Positions 12,779 to 32,797 of a stretch of DNA of 64,000 nucleotides are shown piece after piece. Source of the DNA: Parapristionchus giblindavisi (lineage: Eukaryota > Nematoda > Chromadorea > Rhabditida > Diplogasteridae); assembly GCA_943737045.1 (NCBI GenBank), contig CALSFV010000258.1, positions 248,001 to 312,000 of the forward strand. The letters run 5' to 3'. The notes below the pieces were generated by a model. The model worked only from the letters and a program-made list of their open reading frames with translations. It had not been told where the DNA came from and did no database searches. Position numbers and translations under genes: made by a program. Every line of letters begins with the position of its first letter. Positions within the stretch are counted from its first letter, which is position 1.

Positions 12779-14386
12779 TTACTTGCAGCATGTGCCACCA
12801 GATTGTCTCTGAGTAGCTTGTGATGGATCAATGGTATCTCTAGCCTGTTCAGGTCCATTACCAAGAGGTAACTTCTTCGCAATAGCCATGAATACATCAG
12901 TAACATTCATTGATGTCTTAGCTGAAGTCTCCATGAACAAAAGACCATTGTCCTCTGCGTATGCCTGCAATATCATTCATTACATTTACTTTACTACTAG
13001 TTTCTTATCACTTTATTTCTCATAGAAAAGAAGCTTCTCAAACAGCTCAGTCGCACACATCTATCGTGTATTAGTCATATTCATCCTCATATTGCTAATA
13101 GGGAAAAGACGACAGATTGTCTCTTACACATACATTTTTGTTCAACTCACAATTTCAGAACTATAAACTGGCCCGTAAAATTGCATATTTTTCGCTTTTT
13201 TGCATTTTTTTCGGCAAAATATACGATAGTAATCTGTTTTTTTCTAAGCAAACCAATTTACGTACCCACAATTTTGGTCCACGAAAATCTATGCACTTAC
13301 ATGTTAGCTGAGCTACTATTGATAAGACAAACAATTAATGGATACTTATCGATTGATTCATTTCGAGTTCATTGAAACAGAAACAATCCTCTTCCAATAA
13401 TGAGAGAGAGAGAGAGAAATGGGACACAGTAAACAGTAAACTAGCGCAAATGACCATAGGTCAGGTTTCATACTATCTCCTATCCTCCATTCCCTCCTCT
13501 CTTCAACCACTAGTTTCTCTCATTACAGACTCATTCATTCATTGGTCTCATCCAATCAATAAACACACTCACTCAATAATAAATAGGACACTCCCTATAG
13601 ATACATCATAGATAATAATAAAAGTATGCTCACCTGGGCCTCTTCATATTCCACTGCCCTTTTGTTCGACATATCTGCCTTATTGCCGGCGAGAGCCATA
13701 ACAATGTTAGGGCTTGCTTGCCTCTGGAGTTCCTTCACCCAATTCTTAGCCTTTTGGAATGACTCCTGTAATAAATAATTCATTTTAAAACATAAAGAAA
13801 GAGATGGCATCAGATCAATTCATTAGCAACGGTTTTGTTGAAATTAATTTATAAACATAGCCAATCAATCGTTCAGTAGAGTGACTCATCCAATATACAT
13901 GACCAGGACAGGTGCATTTCGCAACCAATTTAGCATCAGCAAAAAATATTTCGAACGACTACCAAAATTAATTCAACTAACCTGATTGGTGATGTCGTAG
14001 ACAACAATAGCCGCTTGAGCGCCTCTGTAGTACATGGGAGCAAGGGAATGGTAACGTTCTTGTCCAGCAGTATCCCAAATTTCGAATTTGACTGTAGCCT
14101 CATCAAGACAGACCTATAGATATTTCATAAAAGATATAATTGAGAGAAATAACTAACAGTTTGAGTGAGGAATGCAGCTCCAATCGTAGATTCTTGATAC
14201 TCGTGGAACTGTCCTTTCACAAATCGCAAGACGAGAGAAGATTTTCCTAAACAGAGAAATATTATATTTATCCGTTAAGATCGTACACTAACCGACGGCT
14301 GATTCTCCTAGAAGAACGAGTTTGAATTGACAAGTCTTATTGCCAGCACCAGAAGCTGGTCGAGGAGCTCCACCGCGCGCAGCCAT
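12779..14386 (-). CDS. rab-5: Rab5 small GTPase
   Basis: Small GTPase of early endosomes, controlling endocytic vesicle fusion; established for the family. Five exons: 14293-14386, 14158-14246, 13982-14113, 13634-13765, 12779-12964, giving 210 residues, the usual Rab5 length. Visible motifs: P-loop GESAVGKS (27-34), switch I region with [15 protein letters not shown] (74-80), NKAD (133-136), ETSAK (161-165), and the Rab5-typical [15 protein letters not shown]. The C-terminus ends CCK, supplying paired Cys for geranylgeranylation. The start MAARGG is preceded by TATAG plus one base, consistent with trans-splicing. Intron 4 is enlarged (12965-13633) but shows no recognisable element. It is divergent from the PHACTR gene. 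Confidence 0.97.
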
Positions 14387-15535
14387 TCTATAACTAGTCT
14401 TCAAATATCATTTTTGGCATAATTACAATAAATAAAGATAATGTCACAAATAGTGGAGGTATAAACGAAGCGACTTAAGCGATTTACGTCACAAAATCTC
14501 ATGAAATACAGCGACAAACAAGCGAAATGCGGTAATGTATACAATCATCACGAGATTTGGCTGCGTAGTCGATATGGGTCACGCCCTTGCCTGAGTATCC
14601 CATGTGTGCGCGTTCTGCAGGCGACTACAATGTGCGGCGGCGGCGTGACTCCGCCTCTTGACCCAGCCCGCCGGGCAGTCTAGTTGAATGGAGGGAAAAG
14701 TGTTTTCTGGATTGTTTTGAGTGTGATCCGTCTTCTAGCTCAATACTTCTTGTTAAAATCAGTCTTGATCATCTACTATCATTCGTCTACTATTTCTGAT
14801 CACTCTTGTAGACGTTGATCTTGAAAGTGACATTTGATTTAAATTGATTTATGAATAGTTCGAAATGTCTCGCGATGTGATAAATGGTTTGTGCATCTTC
14901 CGAGTCCTCCCGTTTATTGGATGTTCTCTCTATCTCTTGTCTTCTCTGCACTTGGATGTCTATTGTGTAGAGAGATAGAGAGAGAGATGTTAGGAGGACT
15001 CGTCTCTTTCAATTTACTCCACCCCTCATGAACCCTTTTCAGTCTTCTATATCATGATAACCAGTCATCCTCATCTCGTATGCAGATTGTTTTTATTCTT
15101 CTATCTATTCCTCTCCTTGGTCTCTATTGTTTTGGCCATCATCTATTATTCTCACTTTTCTTTATACAGCCTATGTAGTGTAGTAAGAGGAAGCATTGTT
15201 TTGTAAGATTTCTTATTTTTCTTCTTCTGGTTGTTCTTCTTCTTATCCTATGTTCCTGTCACTTCACCTCTCTTCCACTATTTCACAAAGCTCTTCATGT
15301 AACAAATATCGTCCAACCAATCAATCTCTCTTCATTCTCTATCTATCTCTCATATCCCATTATGTGGTTCTACTATAACTGTGTTCTCTTTCACTCTTCT
15401 CTTTCATATTGATAGAAGTTGTTCAACTGTCAAGTGTCCTCTAGTCATCTACTATTTGCATTTCATCTTGATTCCTTCAATCGTTCAGGTCTTCCTCTTG
15501 TCTTTATCATTTGAATCATCATTCGATATGTCAAC
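14387..15535. promoter_or_regulatory. Shared divergent promoter region, rab-5 / PHACTR
   Basis: About 1.15 kb between two divergently transcribed genes. It contains a locally GC-rich block at about 14570-14680 (runs of CGGCGGCGG and CCCGCCGGGC) that stands out from the AT-rich surroundings and is close to the rab-5 start. The PHACTR-proximal half is pyrimidine-rich on the + strand, as expected for leader or trans-splice-acceptor sequence. No defined transcription-factor site is claimed. Confidence 0.5.
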
Positions 15536-17863
15536 ATGAGTAGTACTGAACGACCACTCACGACGAGTGTTGTATCAGTGAATGAGAATGAGACAAGAGA
15601 TGAGGAAAGTAAGAAGGAGTAAGTCTTTTTTATTCTGTTTGCTTATATTCAATAAGAGAAGGTTACCTCACACAAGATTGTTGATTCATCTTATTGTATA
15701 GATTATGACAATATGATTGAACAAGATCAGGGGATCATTCTATGAACTTTGGAATCTGAAGATCAACCAATATTGTCATGAGATCAATCAATAATGATCA
15801 TTTTAGATCTCGACGTCGTATCTTTCCATCTAAATTCTGGCGTCATCTTATGAGACCATGGAAATGGCGCAAATCTCTCACACGCAAATTCAGGTATGGG
15901 AATGAATGTGTGTGACATGAACATTATAATAAGAGGTTATCTGAATCGTGCATGTAGTTTGATCATAATGCATTTGTGTCTTCTCAATATGAATCAATGG
16001 ATAAATGATAAGGATGGTCTGGAGGGGGTCTCGCCAATTTGACGTGTTTTTGATATTTTTGCGCAAAAATATTTTTCTGCATACCTTTTTTGCTATTTTA
16101 ATGACCCTACAGATTCCTGGATTCGTGCCCAAGTGGTCACAAAATTTTCTGAGCCTACCCTTTAAGGTGCTGAGTTGAATCCACTTGGTTTGATTGGGAA
16201 TTCATTCTTCATTCTTCTCTCTCTCTCTCTTCTATCTGGACCTATCATAGATTAGTGTATAATTACTCCCCTCTATCTCTACTTCCTCCCTCTCCTCTAC
16301 CTCTCCTTTTTCCTCTCTCCTTCTTTTCCTCTTTTAATCCGCCTATTATCCTTGTTAGTCTTCTCTCGATGGCACTACAGACACAATCTACTCAATTCCT
16401 CTTCATTCCTTTTCTGTCTCTCTCTCCCTCCTTCTTCATCTACCTCTACCTCTCCCTCTTCTCTAATTCTGACACGAGTGTCATGCTTTGACATTAATTC
16501 ATATGACAATATACAGAAATAGAAAATAGAGCGATTACGGTAGAAAGTCATAGATCAACAATGAGAAATGGATAAATGAAACTAGAAAGACATGACATAC
16601 AGTAACTACAGTATACCCTTTAATCTACAGTAATCCATTCAGGAGCAATCGATCGGGTAAATCTGATGTGATCTCATTGGACTCACAACCACGAGCAATT
16701 TCAGAGGCCACAACAGGTGTGATCTTTGATCTTTAGTCTCGTATGGTTATCATCGTAGTAGTACATATAGCTATATGTGTATATCGTTTGGATATGTCTA
16801 TCCGTATTCTATTCTCAAGGGGGAATCCATCTATTATAGGATACGAGAAGGAATGAAGATAAAAACGATTATTCTTTATCATTTATAAATCTTTGTATTA
16901 TTTCAGTTGTATGCAACGATACTCGAACTCCTACCATTACGTGAGTTTTGATCTTTGATCTTTTGATCTCTAGTCTTTGATCTCTGGTTCAGCATCTAAC
17001 ATTTTACACCTTGTGATAAGATTTATTTTGGACGTTCGCCTTATCACCCTTATCTATGACTCTGTAACCATGTACAGTCTCTCAATTTCTTATTGTCTCT
17101 CATATGGTAGTTCTAAAGGGAACAATGGATTGAAGTTGGAATTGTATTTGTTGATAGGGAATGAGAGAGGGAAAGGTCTTCTTCTTCTTCTTCTTCTTCC
17201 TTTTGTTCTATTCCCCATTCAGTTTCATTCTATTGTACTGAAACTTCATTTCCGTTTAAAAGAATTGAATAGAAGATAGAGGAAGGGTAGAGGTCAATGT
17301 AAGAGAGGAAGAGGAAGAGGAAGAGGAGGAAGATGCATTAAATGGTCTTCTTTCACTCTCATTATTCACTATAATATCATATAACCCCATATGATTGTGG
17401 TTCCAATATCCTTGTTTTATATTCTAATCTCCAATGATTCTATCTTATTCGAGTAGCTATTCTCAACATTTTTTAGATCTGTCCGTCAACTTTGAGGTAG
17501 AATGGAGAGATCGTGAAAAAAGTAGAATGAAATATTAAATGTATTTGATATAGTATATAGATGGTTTGAAAATCTTAGATGTATTCTTCCCATTCATGGA
17601 GATATTGAATGTTTTATTCTCCTTCTTCTTCTCTTTGTACTCAGTCCTTTCTATCCCTCCTAATGTCTTTCCGACCATGTTGTCGACATAGTAGAAGAAG
17701 AAGGAGAGAGAGAGGGAGAGAGGGGTGATGGGAGGAGGAGGAGAGAGGGAGAGAAGAGGGTAAATCAGAGTGAATAGAGAGAGAGAGAGAGAATGCTTTC
17801 TTTATCTCTTATCTTTGAGTGTTTATCCATTGTGCTTTCATTACCTCTTTCTTTTATGTTTCA

Positions 17864-17914
<51 letters not shown>

Positions 17915-20900
17915 TGTGTAGATGATGATCGTGGTTTATCCTAGGTATTTTATGCCATTGAAATTATATCCATGTCAATGCTGATCTTTGATCTCTATTT
18001 CTTTATTTTGTTTATTTATTTCGCATCGCCTTATCATATTGGAGGATATATGTTCTAGAATCTTAATCTTCTAAATGAACTTTCACATCGTTCTCTCTCC
18101 CTCTCCTTCTTCTCTCTCTCTCCTTCTTCTCTCTGCCTCTCCTTCTCTCTCCCTCCCTCTCCGTCTTCTTCTCTCTCTCCCTCCCTCTCCCTCTCCTTCT
18201 TCTCTCTCCCTCTTCCTCCTCCTCACTCTCCTTCTCCCTCTCGTTCTCTAATCTCTGATCACTTGATGCACTCGAAGAACACTCCTAGGTGCATAGGGAG
18301 AAGACAGAGGTTGGGTTAGAAGTAAAGGTAGAAGTATTGATTGACTGGATATAAGTGAGAGGACATAAAAAAGAGAGACAAGTAATGGATATAGATGATT
18401 GGATGTTTGGAATGTCTACACTGATGAGAGAGTATGGATATAGAGGAGAGTGTGAGCTATGTTAGAGAAAGAGAAGGAAACGACGACATAGTAGTCAATA
18501 CCTATCTCATTGGCTTCATCCTTACTCCATTATTGAACTAATTTTTGATACTTATTGATTGATTGTCTTATGAACTACCGTAATTTCTTCTCATACATTC
18601 GTTGTAGGATCACGGACGATTCATCGGAAGTTGTCCCTCCTCCATCATCTAATCCATCACCACCCACGACACAGACAACGGAAGGAGTTAAGAGAGAAAC
18701 CAAGAAAGGTTAATTATTAATTTATTATAAATTTTATTGATTGATCTTTGATAATTATGGAGTGCTGTAGTGGGGGATGATAGATTCTGATTGCTTGTAG
18801 TGCTTGTTGATTACTCTATAATATGATTTAGATAATGCTTTCGGAGATTGTTTTTCTATTGTTTTTCTTCCATTTGGTTTCGTTCTTTTCCTCTACTTTC
18901 ATCTACTTCCACTCATCTATTCCATTTTCTCATTTGATTGTAGTTCTCTCCCTTTACCATTCATAGAAGATACAATGATTAGATTCCTTTCCACTCATTG
19001 GAACAAGGAGCAAGTGAGATCCAGAGGGATGAGGGGAAGGGACCCGTTGAATCTATGTTTAGTGCGCATATGAAAAGATTTTAAATCATGTAATTATGAT
19101 GCCTCTTCGGTTGTTTTTTTACCAGATAGTTGATGTAGACAATCGGTCCATTGCTCATTCCATATGTTTCTCCCTTCTCTTTCTTCTTCCTTCAAACTAC
19201 AGTATATGAAATATGTGAATGTGTCATTCATTCCCTTCGGGACCAATCTCTCCTTCCTCTCTTCATCTCCTTGGACGACCTCTGTTCTCAATTACCATCC
19301 GTTGGTCCTTCCTTTCCTTCTCCTTCTTCTTCTTCTTCTTCTTCTTCTTCTTCTTCTTTCTACTTGAAGGAACGGAATACGATTAGAGAATAGAAGAAAT
19401 AGAATAGAAGGGAGAAGGAAAGGAAAGGAATAGACAAACGATTCAAAGGAAGAAGAGATAGACTTCGTCGTTGTCTTATTTGCATACAAAGTAAACTTGG
19501 AATGAGTAATGAGAAGAAGAATAAGATGAATTAGAGATACGGTACTTTAGTCTATTCTCACTTTTAACTTTACTCTATTTTTAATGAAATGTAAACTATG
19601 TGGCACTCCCTTTTCTACTTCATCATCATCATCTTGATCTTGATCTATTGTATTCGTTTGGTCTTCTTTATTAGAAAGATTCCTTTCCCCTATCAACTAC
19701 TCTCATCAATCATTCAAATAGAGAAGGAAGTGATTGAGAGCATCCAATGACTGATAATGAGATATCATGAACCCTTCCCCCTCTACCTCTCCTTCTCTCC
19801 CTCTCCCTCTAGAGATGAATGAGTAGAAGTTACAACAGATGGGAGTAGAGGTCTACCTCTACCTCTACCTCGTCTACTCTTTAGAGGGAGAGGGAGAGGA
19901 ATGATTGGAGTGATTGGGTCTTGTCATGTATGATATAGATAATAGATGAAGAGGAAGAGAACTTGTTATCAAAATAAAGGAAGGAAGGAAGGAAGGATGT
20001 ACATCTTATCACTGATGATCTTTGATGAGATAATAATGGAAGAATATTGATTGATCGAGGTGAAATTGGACTAGTTATTGATTGGTTAGAGTATGTACTT
20101 TGAATCGATTGTAGATAGATAAGAGAGACATCGTCTAGTAGTTGTTCCTTCCGTTGTTATCTCTTATCAGTGATAAAGATAGGGAGAGGGGAGAGGGGAG
20201 ATAGATGGAGGGGGGGAGTCAGCTGAGGGATTGAATATGAAGGATTATGATAATGGTAAAGAAAAAAAGGTCCCATATCAATATATGGTGCAGACATATT
20301 CTACTGTTCAAGTGTGTCATTGTCTGATATATAGTAAAATGATGAAAGATTTAACAGTACAACAAAGTCTCTAGTTTATTAGGTTGATCCATGGGTCACT
20401 TTTTTGGCCTCTCTTCCGATTTCCTGCGGCGGAAAGTGTGAAATAGAACTATGAAGCCGCAACGAATTATTTCACTATCATCTACCCCTACTCTAGTATT
20501 GTAATTGGCGTTGTAGAAAATATATAAAATATGAAAATCTATAAATGTCAAATGAGTGAATAAATGATTACAGTAGCGATACTGGTAGTGGATACAGCAG
20601 GAGATAGGATAGAAGGAGAAGATAAGAATAATTCAAGTTGTGAAGAAGAAGAAGACGAGTGTGTACAGGTATCACAGATATATTCATTCATATATTGTTT
20701 GTAGAGTATTGAAAGGCCTCTCTGGAATGAAAGATTAAATAAAATAAATGAGTAAATAGAAGTGATTGGGTTCAGTTGATATGAAACTATGTGGGATGAG
20801 TTGTACTTCTTATGAATAATTAATAAGCGTAGGAGTAAGAATGGGAAAAGGGGAATGACTGTACATGGTTATTCCATATCACTCGTCCCTTTCTCTTCCT

Positions 20901-23900
20901 CTTTCCATCTCTCCGTCTCTCTCTATCTCTCTCTCTACCTCTAGGTCTCTCTACCTCTTCAACTCTATCTCTTCTCTTCTTCGTATTGGTTGTAGTATAT
21001 TAACATGGGAAGTATAGTGAATGTGTCACTCCTTGTCCCTTCTCCTATCTCTTCTCTTTCATCTTCTTCTTCTTCTTTCCATCTACAATCCTAATATAGA
21101 TGGTCGTTCAATACTCCTTTTCTCCTTCTATTCATCCCCTCTTGTCTCATCCGAACCTCTCATTCTTATTTTCCTCTTGTACATTCATTCCTTTTCTCTT
21201 CTTTCCATTTATTGTTCATTCATCTTCTAGTATTCATATCTTCTATTACTATACACGAGATCTAATCCAAATGAGTGATCAAGGATGGATATTATTCATT
21301 GTTAGTATGATACATCTATGATCTTCTATCTCTTCATTCATCTCTTCTTCCACCATCACAATTCATTCTATTCATTCCTATTGTTATTGTTCAACATTTT
21401 CAACAACGAGTGTGACTCTGTTTCCCCTGATCCCCATTCCTCTTCTTCCTCTTCCTCTTCCTCTTCCTCTTCAACCTCGTGTATTCATTCTTCTGATATC
21501 AATCTTTATTTCAACACAGATTCATCTATTCAGTCATGAGCAGTTATATCACCCAAATATTATCCACCAGATTTATCTTCTACAGAGAGGTTCACTACCT
21601 TTTTCAATAAAAATTACAAGGAAAAATCAATAAATAGTCCATAGATAGATTACGGTATTCTCAATGATTCAATCATTATTGATTGATTGTTGCAGTCATC
21701 ATCAGCTCCAATGCGTGGTCGTCGTGGAGAACGTACATATCTTTCACCAAAGGGTACTTGTTCTACTTCAACTCTTCCTTCATCTACAACTACAATACAA
21801 TCAATATCTAATGATAATGGAATACAACAAACACAATCGCAATCTGTTGGATCATTTGAAGAAATTGTTGCTAAGGTTTTGATATTATACTTATTTATAT
21901 TTTTCTATGTTATCGATTTTATTGATTTAACAAAGCAAAATATGTGTAGTTGTATTCATTGTTTTGATATATTGCCTCAGGAGTTTCCCTCAATTTGATA
22001 GTTATTCCTTGAAATTTAGTGGATGAATAGTAGTAGCGAATAGAGATTGAATGGGTAATCTATTAGAGTGCAAGTGTAACTTGTCACATTCATGTTTCCT
22101 GATTAGCATTTGAGTATAGAAGCGCTTCTTTATCCCATTCTTCATCTTCTTTCTTTCGAAATATTAATAATATCCGTTTGAAAATTCTGAACAATCTTAG
22201 TTAGTTGTGATTGAGAGAAGGCGCTTTCATGTCCCTCCTCTCACTTTTGTTTTCATAACATTTTCTAGTTCCGCTACTATTTTCCCACATTTTCCTTAGA
22301 AATATAAATAATTATATGATGTTTTATGAATGAATATATTGATTATATTGATATAGATATTTAACATTGTAGGAGCCTCGTTTCGATGCCCTTCCAGAGA
22401 AACCCGTGTTGAGGAAACCAGGTGCTCCATCTAGAATACGATTATTAGAAGGAATTGTACAGAGACGACGAAGACCGTATGATTATTCATTCATTATCCT
22501 TCGATATATTGAATGAATTATCGATTGATTAATTATCAATAGACTGTATTATTGATTTGTAGATCAGCATCTAGCTCGGAATCGGATGATTCGTGTGGAG
22601 ATGAACATATAGATGAAGATGAAGATGAAGAAGAAGATGAGGATGATATGAAACCATGTAAGGATATGATATTGAGTACTGTATCTATATGATGTATTGA
22701 TTGATTGAGAGATCATATGTCTAGACAGTCACTTGACTACTATACTAGATCATGTGATAGATTTATATTTATTTTGAGAGAAAGGAAAAGGGATTACCAT
22801 ATGAGTTATGAAGTAGTGACGTTGTTTCCAGTCTTTCTTGGTGAGGGTTACTAAATCACTCTTGTTCTTTGATCTCTTGGTTGATCGTTGATCTCTTGGT
22901 TGATCTTTGATCTCTATTCAGCGATTGCTCGTCTTCTCCGTAAGGATACAATGGCTCTATCATTGGATAAGGATCGAGTGAGAAGATCATCGAATGAAGA
23001 TGAAGAGAATGATAGAGGAGATAATGGAGATGAACAGTTTAATGAACAACAATGGAAGGAAATGAAAAATACTGTTAGTTCATAAACATTTTTTATTGTT
23101 TCGTTTACTTTATTGTGCATTCAATTTATTTATTACATAAAGATCAAATTTATTTCTGAATAACTATGAGGTGGAGTTTACCTTCCATTGAGATTGTTCC
23201 AGACTGGATGATAATCGATCAATCGATATATTGATTGTAGGTGTCACTTCGTCTGGAACGTAAATTGAGTGAACGTCCAACATTGGAAGAGTTGGAAGAG
23301 AGGAATATCATTCGAAAGTCAAGAGATAGACAAGAAAGTGAGAGTGAAGCTAATATGGAAGAGAGGAAGAAGATATTGTTGAGAAAGGTATTATTCAGAT
23401 ATATCATATCAACGGATATTATCTATATCTATTGTTTGAAGTATGGCAGTTAAATATCGATTGATTGCTGTTTCAAGAATTTTAGTTCATAACTGTGCAA
23501 ATGGATACTGTATTTATTGATCAATCAGTAACTTCTTTCTCTTTTCAGTTGAGTTTCCGCCCGACAATCGCTCAATTGAAAGAGGATCAAATCATAATGT
23601 TCAATGACTATGTAGAGGTCACTCAAGCTGAGGTACGGTAGTATCCATTCCTACTATCGATTACATTAGACATTGTATTGATTATCTCTCCATTCAGGCA
23701 TATGATCGTAAAGGAGACAAACCATGGACTAGATTGACACCCACTGATAAGGTAAGTCTATCACTTATTGTTAAGTAGTCATTAAATCATTCGCTAATTA
23801 TCAACTTGTCGGTTTAGCCTTAAGACTTGTGTGAACTATTGATTTATCGCTAATCTTCAATCTCTTTTAGGCAATGATACGTAAGGAATTGAATGACTTT

Positions 23901-23963
23901 AAAGAGAATGAGATGGATGTTCATGAAGAGTCTCAGAAGTTTACAAGGTTCCATCGTCCTTAA
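15536..23963 (+). CDS. PHACTR: Phosphatase and actin regulator (PHACTR) homologue
   Basis: PHACTR proteins bind G-actin through RPEL motifs and PP1 through a C-terminal segment, linking actin state to phosphatase activity (family knowledge). Fourteen phase-consistent exons: 15536-15618, 15807-15893, 16643-16716, 16907-16940, 18608-18708, 20574-20668, 21696-21875, 22373-22476, 22563-22657, 22922-23073, 23241-23387, 23549-23632, 23698-23751, 23871-23963; about 460 residues. Evidence: N-terminal basic RPWKWRKSLTRKF; a degenerate RPEL-like RKDTMALSL; clear RPEL LERKLSERPTLEELEERNI and a second, LSFRPTIAQLKEDQI; then KPWTRLTPTDKAMIRKEL and the terminal FTRFHRP, diagnostic of the PP1-binding tail. 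The middle is acidic and Ser-rich. Introns are long (up to about 1.9 kb) and full of simple repeats. The first ATG two codons upstream is out of frame. Confidence 0.93.
17866..17913. repeat. (ATT)n microsatellite
   Basis: About fifteen uninterrupted ATT units inside PHACTR intron 4. Confidence 0.95.
18090..18242. repeat. CTCCCT/CTTCTT pyrimidine tract
   Basis: About 150 bp of CTCCCT, CTTCT and TCTCTC units in PHACTR intron 4, the complement of the purine repeat seen at the window start. Confidence 0.9.
19317..19360. repeat. (TTC)n microsatellite
   Basis: About a dozen TTC units in PHACTR intron 5; open frames through it are repeat artefacts. Confidence 0.9.
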
Positions 23964-25412
23964 CTCATTGATCTTTTGGCTCATTGATCTTTGATCTTTT
24001 GAATGTTCCTCGTTATCCATGTACATTATCGCTTTCTGTTTTTATCATATAATAACTGCCCTGATCTTTCCTCTCTTATCCCTTGATTGTGCTACACTTC
24101 CTCTGACTACGGTATCATCCTAATAATATCGATTGATCTATTCTACCGTATACGTGCTTCTATTGCTCTCTGCTTATTATTATCTGGCTATGCTCTAGTT
24201 CTCTTGATCTTATTTGACAATATCAATCAATATTTGTTCTCTTTAATCTATAGTTTAATCTCATTGATTGTTTCGAGAATAAGCGCTGTGTTGCAATTGT
24301 AAATTACTTTCTTGGCTAGGCCTTTCATCTTTTTCTTTAATCGATTCATTATCATTATTGATTGATTGAGTGATCGTTTAATGGTTTTATTTTATCATAA
24401 TAGCTGCATACTTGATACCTGTTCCTTCTCACACAGAGTTTATACCCGTTATATCGATTTGTTCTATCTATACCGTATACCGTCTTATACTCAACTAGCC
24501 CCGCCCCTTCCTAATCAATAATATATCATCCTAGTGACATTCATTCCCTCTGTGTGTATTCATACAGGCATTATTTCTCTTACGACCTCTTCATTCTACC
24601 GTAACCCTCATCCTCATCTACAGTAATCCTTACCCCGTGTGTGCCTTACATCCCCTCTTATAACCCCTGTCAAAGACGAGTTTACACCAGTGCTTACATT
24701 ACCGTATACCTTGTACACCACCATCTGCACCACATCACTCATCCATTCATTTTTATCTTACTTCTAATCACTTTTTATCATCTACATGTACTCTAACTTC
24801 GTTTAGAGTTCTTAATTACCGTAATCCGAACATTCTTACAGTAACCTTCTCCCTTCTTTTCTCACTATATCTCCTCTCCCTTTTTACATATATACTTACT
24901 GTGATTCCATGTCATTATCGATTGATTCATTGATTGTATTGCCTATCTTTCTTCTAAGTGTGCTAAGCTACAACAAATATACGAAAAAAACAACGATAGC
25001 AACTGCAAAAAAAGAGATATTTGATGATTTAACTTTTTTATATTTTCTAGTTCTTTTCTTTGTATTTGTTTTATCATTTGTAGTCTTATGTAGATTGAAG
25101 ATTCAACCGATCATAGTTAATCTAATCTTCCCTTATTCATTGTATAAAGCGAGATGTGAGATTGATTGTCTCTTTATACATACTGTAATCAGAGCTACCG
25201 TAGTCAATACACATAAAGAATGAAGAATCACTCGGTAGATAAAAGGGGAATGAGAATGAAAGCAGTAAGCACTTTAACTTAATATATTAAAACTATAAAA
25301 TTGAAAGAATGATCATATGAAATTCTGAGAGGACCAAGTAACCGAATGTATTAAGAAAAGAATCATCTGTGAACTTGTTTGGTTCTCTCAAATAGACTAT
25401 CACATAATTGAA
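23964..25412. other. Convergent intergenic region, PHACTR / TTC1
   Basis: The 3' flanks of two tail-to-tail genes. AT-rich with GATCTTTGATC and TACCGTA-type motifs. Open frames are Leu/Ile-rich and unremarkable. Confidence 0.6.
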
Positions 25413-26334
25413 TCAATTCTTCTTCATATTAACTGAATATCCTCCTTCACCATTGGGAACCATTTCAAATGAATCTGTCGATAGACCAAATGGTTTCAAA
25501 CAGAAATTACCAAACTGTTTCAGTTTATCCATCATTTCATCTTTCAACTTCTCATTACGTTCTGCTATCTTCTTCTCCAACTGAATCAATCAATAAATCA
25601 TTGTCAAATAATCAATTGCTATCAATAACCTCTTTGATCTTGATATTGACATCAGTCCTATTGGGATATGCCTCGAGCAAGTCCTTGTAGTCCCTACAAC
25701 ACTACCGTAATCATTATCGTTTGAATCACTTCACGATAGCTCTAATGGTACATACCGTAGACCATCCTCCATCTTCGTATCGATTTGTGCGTAAGCATAA
25801 GCTCGTCTTTCCAATGCCTTCTCATTAGTCAATACACCAGTATCGATTGCTCGTGTCGCTGCCTCGGCTGCTGATTCCCATCTGGGAAAAGTACGGTATA
25901 GATCAATCAATCAATCAATCGACCGATATGACTACCGTACTTCTCAAGTTTGATTCTGGCTGCGGCGAGATTGGAAAGGATAACAGCACGAAGTTTGAGA
26001 ACTTCAATGGAAGGAGGAATGAATAGATCAGAGGGAGGAGTAGATGAAGTATCATCTGTAGATAGAGGAGTAGGAGATGAGGCTGAAGGGGCATCTGGAT
26101 CATCATCCTGAACAAAGATCAAAGATCAGTCAAGTATCAGAGATCAAAGATGAATATATAAGATACCTCAATTTCTTCAATAACAATTCCTCCATCATAT
26201 TCTTTTTTCTTTCTTCTAGTTTCTTCTTCATCATTCAATACACTATCATATACATCTTCAGCTTTATCCCATTCTCCATTACCAAACAGAGCATTGCCTC
26301 TAACACGACCTTCTTCCAATGATGATAGATACAT
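25413..26334 (-). CDS. TTC1: TPR-repeat protein 1 (TTC1) homologue
   Basis: TTC1 is a small three-TPR adaptor that binds Hsp90/Hsp70-type partners and Ras-family proteins (family knowledge). Five exons: 26167-26334, 25941-26107, 25756-25881, 25630-25693, 25413-25580, all in phase, about 230 residues. Recognisable segments: first TPR helix [38 protein letters not shown], a helix ending [20 protein letters not shown], and the family-specific tail [15 protein letters not shown] with [13 protein letters not shown], which mirrors the vertebrate TTC1 C-terminus. An acidic/Ser-Thr-Pro insert ([16 protein letters not shown]) separates the helices of the first repeat. The ATG directly follows TTGTAG, so it may be trans-spliced. 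It lies 427 bp downstream of Lon on the same strand in map order. Confidence 0.9.
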
Positions 26335-26761
26335 CTACAATTACACACATCAATCATAAGAATAATCAATTCCAATCGATATTCATATAGTGAAATAACA
26401 CATTCAATCAATATAATAACACAATAAGTTTAAAGATTTATTTATTCATAAAGATCGTTGGATGATAAAACAAATAACAGAGATCATCTATGAACGAATT
26501 ATATTATATCATACTCTCAAAGAGACTAGGCAGAGGGAGAGGGAGAGATTAAGGGAAGGGGACAGGGAGAGGGAGAGAAATGGTATGGATGAGGTACAGT
26601 AAAGTATAGAATGTAACTAGTAGTAATAACATATAATATCCTATGAGAACATCTATTAACACAACAAAGCTATTAATTAATCACAATAACAACTACCGTA
26701 ATCATATCTAATATCAGACTGTACAGACTACGGTAATCCATCAGATTGATCAATCCATAGA
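26335..26761. other. Intergenic between TTC1 and Lon
   Basis: About 430 bp, AT-rich, with one short GGGAGA-type purine tract near 26530-26580. No gene seen. It must hold the TTC1 promoter or leader and the Lon 3' end. Confidence 0.6.

Positions 26762-32797
<6,036 letters not shown>

Noticed and set aside
25865..25930. Direct ATCAATCAATCA repeats as a possible CRISPR or regulatory array
   Set aside because: Short ATCA/ATTG simple repeats occur in most introns here, with no spacer structure; the organism is a eukaryote.
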